DNA from: Aureobasidium sp. EXF-3400
Lineage: Eukaryota > Ascomycota > Dothideomycetes > Dothideales > Saccotheciaceae
DNA: 15,183 nt
Direction of reading: 5' to 3'
Assembly (NCBI GenBank): GCA_024195585.1
Contig: SWBL01000621.1
Span: 1-15,183, forward strand
The notes under the pieces were generated by a model that had not been told where the DNA came from, made no database searches, and saw only the letters and a program-made list of their open reading frames with translations. Shown piece after piece: positions 1 to 8,496 of the stretch. The stretch's first letter is position 1. The number at the start of each line of letters is the position of its first letter. The translations under genes were made by a program, and so were the position numbers.

Positions 1-1
1 A

Positions 2-145
2 TGCCCAGAGATTACAGAGGAAGAAGTGATGGAGGCCATCCGCATGTCAGCAGGAAACAAAGCACCAGGACCGGACCAAACCCCGAACAAGGTACTAAAG
101 GTCGTGGCTGACATTATCTCGAGACCGCTACAGGAGCTACTTTGA
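2..145 (+). pseudogene. LINE reverse transcriptase fragment (N-terminal part)
   Basis: The frame starting at base 2 reads through to a TGA at 143-145. It encodes a stretch containing ITEEEVMEAIR, then NKAPGPDQTPNKVLK, the conserved start of the reverse-transcriptase domain of non-LTR retrotransposons (family consensus close to KAPGPDGIPNEVLK). This segment lies ahead of the catalytic palm motifs, which are absent, because the frame stops after PLQELL. The window begins inside the element, so the upstream part is unseen. After base 145 no reverse-transcriptase similarity continues in any frame, so it is a broken scrap. It may belong to the same LINE group as the copy at 8245-10330, but the two do not overlap in coverage and this cannot be tested here. 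Confidence 0.75.
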
Positions 146-702
146 CGAGAGCCGTCTCGTGTAAGTTCAAGATACGAAGGCGTGCTAGTGAAGTGGTCCA
201 CTGAAGAGCAACAACAAGAAGCGACGGGATATGGAGCTGATATACCATTGAATCCCATCGAGCGAGATGACTCGAAATCACTGTGTACCGAGATGCATAC
301 CATGACGATGGACACAACCTAGCCTCCCACTGAAACATTGTTGTCATCTGCAATACCAAAAATAAAGTTGTGCCATCAGACGACGACTCCGTTGTGAGCC
401 TTAGGCTCAAGTTCACAAATTGCATTACGTACGTACGGACGACATAGAGTTCCACTACTTAGACAGAGGTTTGTATGTCCTTCGCCCTATGAGAAGCGAG
501 GGCAAGGTAAACGATGCCGATCCGTGTCCCTCGCTCTGGCTGTGATTGTAGGGGTCTGATGTCAACTGAGGTTCTCACCCTCTTCTGATCACGTTTCTTC
601 TTCTTACCCGCACGTTTTCGTTTAGTTTGTCATCTTTGTTGAGCGGCCAGGCGTTTATATCGTAGACACATGAGTGGAACACTGGATGGGGAGCAAGCCT
701 TT
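146..702. other. No recognisable gene
   Basis: This 557-base stretch separates the LINE scrap from the nuclease-like pseudogene. The longest open frame is on the minus strand (114-455, 113 codons). It shows no motif I recognise and overlaps the LINE fragment. I see no RNA gene, terminal repeat or tandem repeat. Confidence 0.5.
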
Positions 703-1793
703 TCAAAGCTCGAGAGGATCTATGACTTTCTGCGCCTGGTCAGCCTGGCGCAACAGAGCTTGATATGCAGGATGATAATCCGTCTCAAACCAGGATATAA
801 GCTTGGTCCAGAGTTTCAGCAGGATGAGTATGCTGGCTGTGTTTTCTGTACCAGCACTCGAGACAGCTGTCGACTGCGCAAATGGCCGCATGACGTGAAT
901 GGCACCGTTAAGCTGTTTCCAAGCAAATAGAATCTCCAAGAATGGTTCGTGACGGTTCACGCCACGAACGGTGGTAGTGGGAGGTCGGGACTGCCCCTAA
1001 TATTGTGCAGGTAGTCCAAGTAGGCGAGCATTGCTGTCTGCCATACCATGAGCTGCAGCTGAGCTTCTTCCTCGCTCCCATCGAGGCGCTTAACCTCGAG
1101 ATCGCAGACTAGAGGGACCGTCGCGGTGTAGGCATCTGTCATAGGAGAGAAAAATAACTGTTCTAGGTCGGCATTAACGTAAAGGCCCGTTTCTGTGTCA
1201 ACGCCAATAGCAAAGTCGGTTCTTTTGTCCACATGTCGCAGGCCGCCGCCATCATGCTTACATATTTGTGGCAGGAAGGCGGAGTCTATGGTCTGCGACT
1301 GGACATTATTGATCTCTAGGATGAAATTCGAATTAGCACCGCCAGCGACTTCAAGGGCAAGTTGTAACACTAGTTGTACGACATCACACCAAGCGTGCTC
1401 ATCCATGTGTCTGCGAAAGCATTTGTTGGTTCGACGCTCGATGTTTTGCACTTGCGCCCACATGGCTTCGGTGCCGAGCTGCGTGTCGGACGTAAAGGCA
1501 GAGTCAGATGTCTGCCGTGCAACTCTTGGATCGTGGGCTTGGAAAAGACTGCAGATTGACGTCGGGATGGCGCGCCCAGCGTCCTGTACCAGCATGTCGA
1601 CTAGACGGCCCACGACCGCCGGCGGCTGTTCTGTGGCTGAGCTCGACGCAGATGCAAGACACAGTCGCACGGGATAGAATTCTGTCTCCATAGCGCGGAT
1701 AGAGATAATGTTGGAGACAATTTTTCCGCTGACATTGGTTGATGCCTGTATTATGTGTGGTGGGGTAGAAAACACCCCGAGACCGAAATCCAA
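703..1793 (-). pseudogene. PD-(D/E)XK nuclease-like fungal protein, truncated and frameshifted
   Basis: The minus-strand frame from about 1793 to 957 encodes the core of the fungal PD-(D/E)XK nuclease-like family, often found as expanded orphan genes in ascomycetes. Visible landmarks in order are the helical HMDEHAWCDVVQLVLQLALE, then KRTDFAIGVDTE, then LVCDLEVKRLDG with the E-x-K core, then AQLQLMVWQTAMLAYLDYL. The frame ends at LPPFVA followed by TGA. The family's C-terminal part (LFAWKQLNGAIHVMRPF to WFETDYHPAYQALL) continues in a different frame from about 966 to 703, so one frameshift near 957-966 splits the gene. The first in-frame ATG is at 1691; the frame is open back to 1793 but has no ATG there. 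The serine/proline-rich N-terminal region usual in this family is missing. The enzymatic role of this family is not established; decay here is inferred from the frameshift and missing start. Confidence 0.7.
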
Positions 1794-2018
1794 TCAACAC
1801 CACCCCACGCTCCCCACAATTCTCTACATACTGCAAACATGAATGTCTGAACTGAGATCGTTAACAAGATACATAGAAAGCTCGAGCGATCGCCGAACGA
1901 GGAATATGTGATGACAAAGTCTGCCTCGTAGAAGCTAAATACCGCTGTTGCTAGAATCAATCAATAAGATTACAGAAACCCGTGACGCCGGACTTGAGCG
2001 TCTTTCCAGTCTAGGTTC
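1794..2018. other. Unassigned junction between nuclease pseudogene and gypsy remnant
   Basis: No coding similarity or terminal repeat is visible. The nuclease-like gene loses its N-terminus on one side and the gypsy remnant begins within the integrase zinc region on the other. This is probably a breakpoint made by retroelement insertion or deletion. Confidence 0.4.
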
Positions 2019-3090
2019 ATACCTACGACCAGGCAATCCAATCTCCGACAAGCGCATGAACCGCCATACTCTACTTAGAATCACCCCGGCATCACCAAAA
2101 CAATCGAGAACATACAACGCAACTTTACATTCCCGCAGATGAAAGCAAAGGTTACGGCATACGCTCAGAAATGCCGCAGCTGTTAGATGAACAAATCGTC
2201 TCGACACGCGAAGTATGGCGAGATTCAATTTGTGGACCCACCGCTACAGCCTTGGGATAAAGTCACCATAGACTTTATCACTGGCTTACGTAGTTTAAGC
2301 TCGCCGGACGACTCGAACCTACGTCAGCAAGATGATACCACACAAGGATTACGTATTCTGAAGCAGAATTCAAACCTGGAAATATGTTAGCAACTATACG
2401 ACTCGATACTGGTCGTGGTCGACAGACTTACGAAGTACAGACACTTCGTGTCCTGCATGAATTTTATCACTGTGGAGGAATTGGCACAAACTAGCGCTAA
2501 ACCAATAAGTTTCAGCTACAACAGGAGTCACGCCATTCTATGCCAATTCTGGAAAACAACCTAATCTATTTTTGGAGCCTAAATTATAGCATCCTAACGC
2601 AGACAAGGCATTGATTACTAGCGAACTGCTAAAGGAGTTACATGAGCGACTACGACAAAGAATTCTATCATCCCAGGACGGTTTACGCAAGAGTCGACAA
2701 AAATCGAAACCCGATCCTTAGCTAAAGAAGGGAGATAATATTTATTTACTTACGAAGAACTTACGATCTTAATAGGCAATAAGAAAACTGGACCATGTCA
2801 AAGTCAGACCATTTTTTATTTCAGAAGTTAGAGGACTAGTCAACTACAAACTCCAACTTCCCGACGATGCGAAAATCCACCTAGTGTTCCACATATCCTT
2901 GTTGGAATCAGCCGACCCAAAGCACCGTTGCAGACAACATTCCATTTCCAGACTGAAGAAGAAGACGGATTCGAGGTAGAAGAAATACTGGAACAACGAG
3001 GTCAGCAATAGCACGGGCCAATATCTGGGGATTACAGGGAAGTATACTTGAGTAGGAGCCGGCTAATAAGTTATAAAGGACCAAGTAGCC
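2019..3090 (+). pseudogene. Ty3/gypsy chromovirus pol remnant (integrase to chromodomain)
   Basis: One frame from about 2019 to 2520 gives the integrase H2C2 zinc region (HEPPY, NHPGITKTIENIQRNF, then the cysteine pair of AYAQKCRSC) and the start of the catalytic core (QPWDKVTIDFITGL, then YDSILVVVDRLTKYRHF and TVEELAQ). The middle of the core, with the second and third acidic residues, is deleted or unreadable. Similarity resumes at KALITSELLKELHERL (about 2609) and continues to KLDHVKVRPF, VNYKLQLPDDAKIH and VFHISLLES (about 2785-2915), the segment before the chromodomain. A frameshift then leads to TEEEDGFEVEEILEQRGQQ, the start of a chromodomain. Several in-frame stops are present, including TAG just after CRSC where relatives usually have glutamine, which fits C-to-T at CpA. 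No LTRs were found. It is dead. Confidence 0.8.
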
Positions 3091-3377
3091 TAAGCAATCA
3101 AATCAATCAATCATATGATAGTGCAGTCAGTCCTACTGATCATCCTAGATGTGGTTCTAATTATGGTCAGAGATTGTGACATGGTACGGTTAATATCTAA
3201 GCTCAACGCTCGAGCTGAGGGCCGACCTTTCATGGTTACGCTGCAACAATGTGCTGACTAGCCCTACAAGTTTTGAGAAGCGTTTCCTCTACATAACAAT
3301 ACTGTTTGTTCTACACTTCATCAATGTGCCGAGCAAGCTCTTGCACGTATAGCAAACATCTTCCTACAAACACCTGA
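3091..3377. other. Intergenic region after the gypsy remnant and the oxidase 3' end
   Basis: This holds the presumed 3' untranslated region of the minus-strand oxidase and the ragged end of the gypsy remnant. An AATCAAATCAATCAATCA tract lies near 3098-3115. No gene or LTR end was recognised. Confidence 0.4.
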
Positions 3378-5957
3378 TCAAATCCCACATAACCCGGTCC
3401 AAAAAGCGATGAAGATGCACGCAAGCCATGGACTTAAAGCTTGAGCGGAAGCAGAAGAACTTGCAGTCGCTACCGGTGGGCTCGAGGAAGTGCCACTATT
3501 GAGCGACAGTGTACTCGTGCCGTTTGATCTCGTAAGTAACCCGGGAAGTCTGTCGTCACCCTCGACGAGCACAACCGCCATTCCGCTCTGCAAACGTTGA
3601 GATGAGTCTTCGAACCAACGAAAGATTTCTGACTTGGGCGAGACTTACCACGAGATGCCACTGCAGATGACAGTGCAAAAGCCAAGCGCCTGGATTGTCG
3701 GTGAGATACCTGTGAGGGCACCGGAATTAGCGATGCGGTAAATGGTACACAAAGAACCACGAGTAACTCTACCTGATAGCTGCCCATCCAGAAGCAGGAA
3801 GCTCAACTGTGTCTCTGTATGGGGGATCGTCAAGGTTGATCAAGGAGCCCGGTGCATCATTAACCGATCTGTATGGGAAGTCACCGCTACCAGTGCCCAA
3901 AACCCAGAACTTGTGGCCATGAAGGTGCATTGGATGGCCCATCTAGATGATCAGAATTAGCTCATGGTCGCAAAATATCATCGGATCAAGAGGTAAAGAA
4001 AGGAGGGGGGGGGGGGGGGGGGGGAAGGGGTTGGAGCAAGATTACAGTATCCATAGAATTGTTCGCAATTCTCATTATGATGTCGATCGTCGAATTAAAA
4101 GGCATGTGCAAAGTGGTGTTAGCATTCCAGCCGTCAGAAACGCTGCCATAGATAATGGGGATCTTCGGTTCAGAGTAAGGGTGGCCGTTGACAACCCACA
4201 CCACTATGTCTGTCTGACTGATATTAAAATTCTTCGTTTCTACTGCTCCACCGGCTGGGGGTGGGAGTCTCTCAAAAGGGGCCAAACTTTGAGCGTGGAG
4301 GGTTGATGCTATCTCCTTTGCGGAGCCATTCACAAGCATGTGAACAGTGTCGGAATCGCCATAGAGCGGCTCAGCGGAAGTATCGGCCGAAAGGTTGGTA
4401 TTATTAAGGAAGGCTGTGCCATTGCTTGTGTATTCGACCAAAGCCACGTCCTCGATGACTTGCTGCATGTCGCCGATTGGTGTGGCAGCGAATCGAAGAT
4501 TGTATCGACCAGGAGACTGATCCAACCTTACGATAATCGAATATCGTTGACCAATAGCGATAGGAAGCACCTATATTCGACGCAACAGAGGGTTAGCCAT
4601 TTTACTAGAGGACTGGTCCAGGATGACAATAACATACCTTTACTTCTTGAACCTTCACGTAGAGCCCATCGGCGGCGTATACAAACATTGAGTGCGAATC
4701 TAGCGAAACGCTGAGTTTGCTGGTAGAGCCGGCATTAACAAGATCAAGAGCCAACCATCCCAAGGAGGCGTTTGCCGACACGGTGAACAAAGCGGAAGTC
4801 GTGTTGGTGCACGTCTCTGGAGCTAGGGAGCTGGAATTGAATCCTGCCTTGAACATTGTCATTGGCACACATCCACGTGGACCTAGTGCAGAGGACATGT
4901 TTGACATGCTTGACATTTGTCTCTTTTGCAACCCCATACCTCGTGTGTGATCGCTCATTGAGGCTGACGGCGTTAGCATGCCCGTGGAAGTGCTAGAAAC
5001 GATCTCCCTAGAAATGTTAGAAGCCATAACCATGTTCATAGACATGCTTGAAGACATGGGTAGGCTTGTAGCACTGCGATCCGTGTCTATGGATGAGTTG
5101 CCGTTTGAGTCTTTGCAGAGGTTTGTGCCACAATCCAGGATCTCTTGTGGTAGGCACTGCACTCTGCCCATACCATTCGCTAGCAAGCTGTCGACACAGT
5201 TTGGAAAAGCTCCGGTGCTCATATAATCAGCGTATACTTCGTCCGATAAGTTGTGATACCAGTCTGTAAGCAGTATAGGGATGGCTTTTCGCTCCGCCTC
5301 TAGTAAAGCATTGTAGTCGTTATCGTCAGTAGCAAGGGACTGGAACGGTCGCACACGGGACTTTTTGGGGTGGATGGTTATGGATCCACGGATGGCATCA
5401 TTGTAGTAGGCGCGGAAATGCGAATGGTACCAATAGAAGCCATACTGATCGTCGAGGGGGAAACGGTATGTAAAATTGCCCCCTGGTGCAATGGCATTCT
5501 GTATCGACAATCAGCATTCTCTGTTCAAGGTCAAACATTGATCTACTGGCCTGGGTTACACCGGGAACGCCATCCATGTCCGGAGTGCCGCGTTGAAGCA
5601 TGCCTACAGCAAATGCGTTAGCGTTTCGTAAACTAGACTTGTGATAGCACCAGGCAAAACTACACACCATGCCAGTGAATGGTAGTTTCGACTGAAAGCT
5701 CGTTCTTGACAAAGACCTGAAGGGTATCGCCCTCGTCAGCCTCAATATGAGGGGCAGGCTGCTGGTTGTTAATGAGGTAAACTTCTCGAGAGAAGCCGTC
5801 TGATCTAGACTTAGTCTATGCACTCTGCAAGGATGTATTGATGCAACCAACCAGGAGCCCGTTGTCCAGCATGGATAGTGAATTCGTATGAGCGTACTGC
5901 GGCAAAGCTACCCCTTGCCAGCAATAAAAGGGCTACTGAAATGAATTCAAAAAGCAT
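3378..5957 (-). CDS. Secreted multicopper oxidase (laccase/ferroxidase superfamily), 8 exons
   Basis: Predicted to oxidise phenols, pigment precursors or Fe(II) while reducing O2 to water. My exon model is 5957-5852, 5799-5668, 5603-5551, 5498-4638, 4570-4046, 3942-3773, 3709-3649 and 3587-3378, giving 705 residues. All introns keep frame and most have CTAAC/CTAAT-like branch sites. Residues 1-19 form a signal peptide. Copper motifs are complete: HWHG (77-80), WYHSH (120-124), HPMHLHGH (562-569) and HCHLQWH (628-634), with Met639 in the type-1 axial position. Residues 245-312 are a Met/Ser-rich insert. The C-terminus is Ser/Ala-rich, then hydrophobic (about 686-705), like a GPI signal. The start is the only ATG before the signal peptide and lies 55 bases after a TATA box. 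Length and insert resemble the fungal pigment-type oxidases (Abr1/brown1-like), but laccase versus ferroxidase cannot be settled. No stop or missing ligand is seen, unlike the dead elements on both sides. Confidence 0.92.
4005..4024. repeat. Homopolymer of 20 G (C20 on the coding strand) in oxidase intron 5
   Basis: A run of 20 G on the plus strand falls inside the 103-base intron 3943-4045. Read on the gene's strand it is a C-rich pyrimidine tract between the donor GTAATC and the branch site GCTAAT. It is the longest single-base run in the window and is likely length-variable. Confidence 0.9.
5499..5550 (-). other. Probable GC-AG intron (intron 3 of the oxidase)
   Basis: The protein must pass from GVPGVTQ directly to [13 protein letters not shown], as in related oxidases. 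The only frame-keeping junction is CAG|GCCAGT at the donor and ATACAG|AAT at the acceptor, a 52-base intron. GC donors are a known minority class with consensus AG|GCAAGT. A possible branch site (GCTGAT) lies about 20 bases before the acceptor. The nearby GT four bases in would break the frame. Confidence 0.7.
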
Positions 5958-6011
5958 GGTCTTCGCGTCACCAGGTGTGTTGATGTGTAAGGCGGAGCGG
6001 GTACCATACCC

Positions 6012-6020
6012 TATATATAA
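6012..6020 (-). promoter_or_regulatory. TATA box of the multicopper oxidase
   Basis: The minus strand reads TTATATATA here, 55 bases before the oxidase ATG at 5957. Position and sequence fit a fungal core promoter. From here to the transposon end at 6234 only about 210 bases remain, so upstream control elements would have to lie in that space or beyond the transposon. Confidence 0.55.
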
Positions 6021-6233
6021 AGGCGTGTTAAGCTAAGCGCGCAGCCCCTTCCGCAAAAAAGCCGCACTACGCTTAGCTGCATGCACTTAGCCATCTGAGC
6101 TTGGCACGAGCCACCGCATAAAAGACGCAATCAAAAGTTGAGATGACTTATATCATCGAACGCTGCGTTTTGTCCCTCGCTTGTTCATTGGATCCGACTG
6201 TCCGTACATAACAAGAAGTGTATGCTTCTGGTA

Positions 6234-6284
6234 AGCTCGCGTAGGTAGCTCTGAGCCACCCCCAGCTTTGAGCCATCTCGCGCG
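6234..6284 (+). repeat. Left terminal inverted repeat of the Fot1-like element
   Basis: These 51 bases are identical to the reverse complement of 7994-8044. The match stops at base 6285, and the outer edge abuts the TA at 6232-6233. Confidence 0.95.
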
Positions 6285-6295
6285 AAACAGTTGAT

Positions 6296-7942
6296 TCAGC
6301 TAATTGAGAGATATTCATCTACCTGCCACTGATTTAGACACGAATTGAAGTCCTTCGCGCGCATAGCTCTGGCAGCTATCGCAGCAGCGTTTTCTAACTT
6401 CTTGTAGTCAATTCTGGCTCGTTTCAAGGCCGTTTCGTGCTCCTGTTCGGCTTGAGCCTCTTGAGCAGCTATTATCTCTTCAATACTAGCAAATGTTGTA
6501 TTAGGGTTCTTTTCAACCCTTCTTCTCTTGGTGGTAGCTATGTTCTCAATTTGAGCTTCAAATTTACGACGTTCGGCCTCATGTTGAGCTTTCTAGATGT
6601 TGCCACTGTTGATAGCTTTTCCAGCTTTATTGAAGCCTTGGAAAATCATGCGTTTATCAACATTTGACAAGGGCAGATCTCTGATTTTCGGAGCCATAAT
6701 TCTGTATAGGGCTTGATGGCTTGCTGGTGTATAAATAGCTGGTATTTCGACCTGATTTGGCGGTGTGACAGCTCGAATTGGGTGATTGTTGACCTGGCTC
6801 GATTTGATACTTTTATCTGGATTCCATGGAAATAAACCAGCTGTTTCCCAGCCTTTTTTAAGTGTTTCTGGCTTCCAGACCTCTTGACGAGCCTTGGTAT
6901 ACACCTCAAGAAACTTCTTTTTCTTATTAGGGGTGGCATCGTCTAGATGGGCCAAAATTTGGATAAATTGGCGGTATTTCCCTTTGAGAGGTGAAAATGC
7001 ACCAACATCTAGTGGTTGTAACACATGAGATGAGTGAGCAGGTAGATAGATAAGCTCAACTTTGTTGATCTTGCATTGGTACATGAATTCAGTGGTGACA
7101 TGGCTACCATGGCCATCACAAAGTAGAATCCTATAACCATTATGAATTGGTTGAGTCTGGGGTACAAACATATGGACAAGCCATTGTAAACAGGTGTTAT
7201 TACTTGTCCAGCCATTTTCAGAGGTTGTATATTGCCAGTGAGGTGTTAATTTATTGAACCAGGTGGTTTGAAGGTTCTGGCCTTTGAAAATAATGAGAGG
7301 AGTGGTTGAATTGCCGTTGGCGTTGATACACCCAAGGATAGACACCCATTCACGCGATTCTGGTGATTCAACGTATGTACGCTTCTTGTTTGATGTTGAA
7401 AGAACCAAGGAATTGACACATTTACCCATGGCAATACCATGTTCATCCATGTTCCAACAGTTGGCTTGGGTGACCTCGTACGCAATTTTTGTGCGATGGA
7501 AAAGGTCAAAATGAGCCTGTAGAACTTCAGGTCGTGTTCCATCTATTCGAGCAGCCTCAATTACCCTACCAATAACACTGCGAACTGAGGGGTGGCGTTA
7601 CATGAATTGGTTGAGCCATTTGATCCCAAGTGGCCTAGTATCGCCGTTTGCGACACAGATTTGAGTCGCCATCTCTCGTGCGCGTGTGTGCGAGGGAGGG
7701 TATCCACGTTCATCCATCTCTTTTATCCACTGTACAAGCCAGTCCTCTTGTGTATCAGTCAGCCGCTGCTGGTGTTCGTGTGAATTGGCCTGTGTACGGC
7801 CTCCGTTGACGCGACGGGCGAATGTGGTTCGATTGATGAGAAACTCCTTCGCGTGTTGTCGTATCGAAGGTCTGTCTTCAGGGACTGAGATAGCGAAAAA
7901 AGCGTCAATAGCTTGCTCCATTCGTTGTTCGTTGACTGGCAT
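6296..7942 (-). pseudogene. Fot1/pogo transposase (DDE_1), two premature stops
   Basis: One reading frame of 549 codons runs from ATG at 7942 to TGA at 6296, close to the 542 residues of Fot1. Residues about 1-115 hold the helix-turn-helix DNA-binding part (RPSIRQHAKEFLINRTTFARR), followed by a CENP-B-like second half. The catalytic triad is present: Asp166 in NMDEHG, Asp276 in LLCDGHGSH and Asp312 in LQPLDVGAF, with 35 residues between the last two, as in pogo transposases. The C-terminus is charged (EAERRKFEAQ, KRRRVEKN) and probably coiled. Codon 115 is TAA (7598-7600) and codon 450 is TAG (6593-6595). Both fit CAA/CAG changed by C-to-T at CpA. The first stop removes the whole catalytic domain, so this copy is non-autonomous. 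Confidence 0.93.
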
Positions 7943-7993
7943 TGTTGTGGTTGAATTGGTTGTGTTGATGTGGTGGTTGAGTTGAGAAATCGG

Positions 7994-8044
7994 CGCGCGA
8001 GATGGCTCAAAGCTGGGGGTGGCTCAGAGCTACCTACGCGAGCT
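7994..8044 (-). repeat. Right terminal inverted repeat of the Fot1-like element
   Basis: This is the perfect 51-base partner of 6234-6284. TA follows at 8045-8046. Confidence 0.95.
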
Positions 8045-8244
8045 TAGCCTACTAAGCTACAGTGGCTGGACAAAAGTTTCGCAAACCCGCGGCCTTTGCG
8101 GCTTTACGCGCGCCCACCCCTTTGTGTTCAACACAATGCGGTGGATACGAGAACAATAGGAATACCATACAAATTGTACTAGATTGATCCTCAGAATCTG
8201 AAGAATATACGGTCAATTGGGCGCATCGAAAAGCGTTCTAACCA

Positions 8245-8270
8245 TTGATTTGATTTGATTTGATCTGATT
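8245..8270 (-). repeat. LINE 3' tail of AATCA units
   Basis: About five copies of TTGAT (one altered to CTGAT) on the plus strand read as AATCA repeats at the LINE 3' end. Short tandem tails instead of poly(A) are known in fungal LINEs. Confidence 0.7.
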
Positions 8271-8413
8271 TAATCATTAAGCTATAGATGGCTTCTGCCA
8301 TATGAGCTATCCTAAGAGTTAACCTATCGTCCGAACTCCGCACTACCTATGTCTCAATATGGGCCCCCACTCTAACCTAGTAGCGTACTGGGGGCGACGC
8401 TACTACTGGAGTC

Positions 8414-8496
8414 TCTTTTTTTCTATCTTTTTATCTTTTTATTCTTTTATTTTTTTATTTTTTTATCTTTTTATCTTTTTATTTTTTTATTTTTTT
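8414..8496. repeat. T-rich tandem tract, about 83 bp, units like TTTTTAT
   Basis: Irregular repeats of TTTTTAT and TTTTTATC fill this span. On the LINE's strand it is A-rich. It overlaps the last codons of the LINE frame (ending KKIKK) and runs into its 3' untranslated region, so it is internal to the element and not its terminal tail. Confidence 0.85.

Larger units (their letters stand above)
6234..8044 (-). mobile_element. Complete Fot1/pogo-type DNA transposon, 1811 bp
   Basis: The element is bounded by perfect 51-bp terminal inverted repeats (6234-6284 and 7994-8044), starting AGCTCGCGTAGGTAGC, and flanked by TA at 6232-6233 and 8045-8046, the target duplication of the Tc1/mariner/pogo superfamily. 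It carries one transposase frame on the minus strand filling almost the whole interior. Length is close to that of Fot1-like elements (about 1.9 kb). The perfect ends and only two disabling mutations point to a fairly recent insertion. It lies about 275 bases upstream of the oxidase start, on the promoter side. With intact ends it could in principle be moved by transposase supplied from another copy. Confidence 0.95.

Noticed and set aside
114..455. Minus-strand frame of 113 codons.
   Set aside because: It overlaps the LINE scrap, has no recognisable motif and no splice partner.
1195..1677. Plus-strand frame of 160 codons across the nuclease-like gene.
   Set aside because: It is antisense to the conserved PD-(D/E)XK core and has no motif of its own.
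3230..3440. Plus-strand protein-like stretch containing [20 protein letters not shown].
   Set aside because: It has stops upstream, runs antisense into the oxidase last exon, and no family was recognised. It was kept only as a note.
3742..5621. Plus-strand open frames opposite the oxidase (3742-3960, 4340-4714, 4717-4950, 4978-5226, 5370-5621).
   Set aside because: They lie antisense to well-supported exons and show no motifs of their own.
8063..8095. CAGTGGCTGGACAAAAG after TA, resembling a Tc1/mariner inverted-repeat end beside the Fot1-like element.
   Set aside because: No matching opposite end or second transposase was found in the window, so an element cannot be supported.
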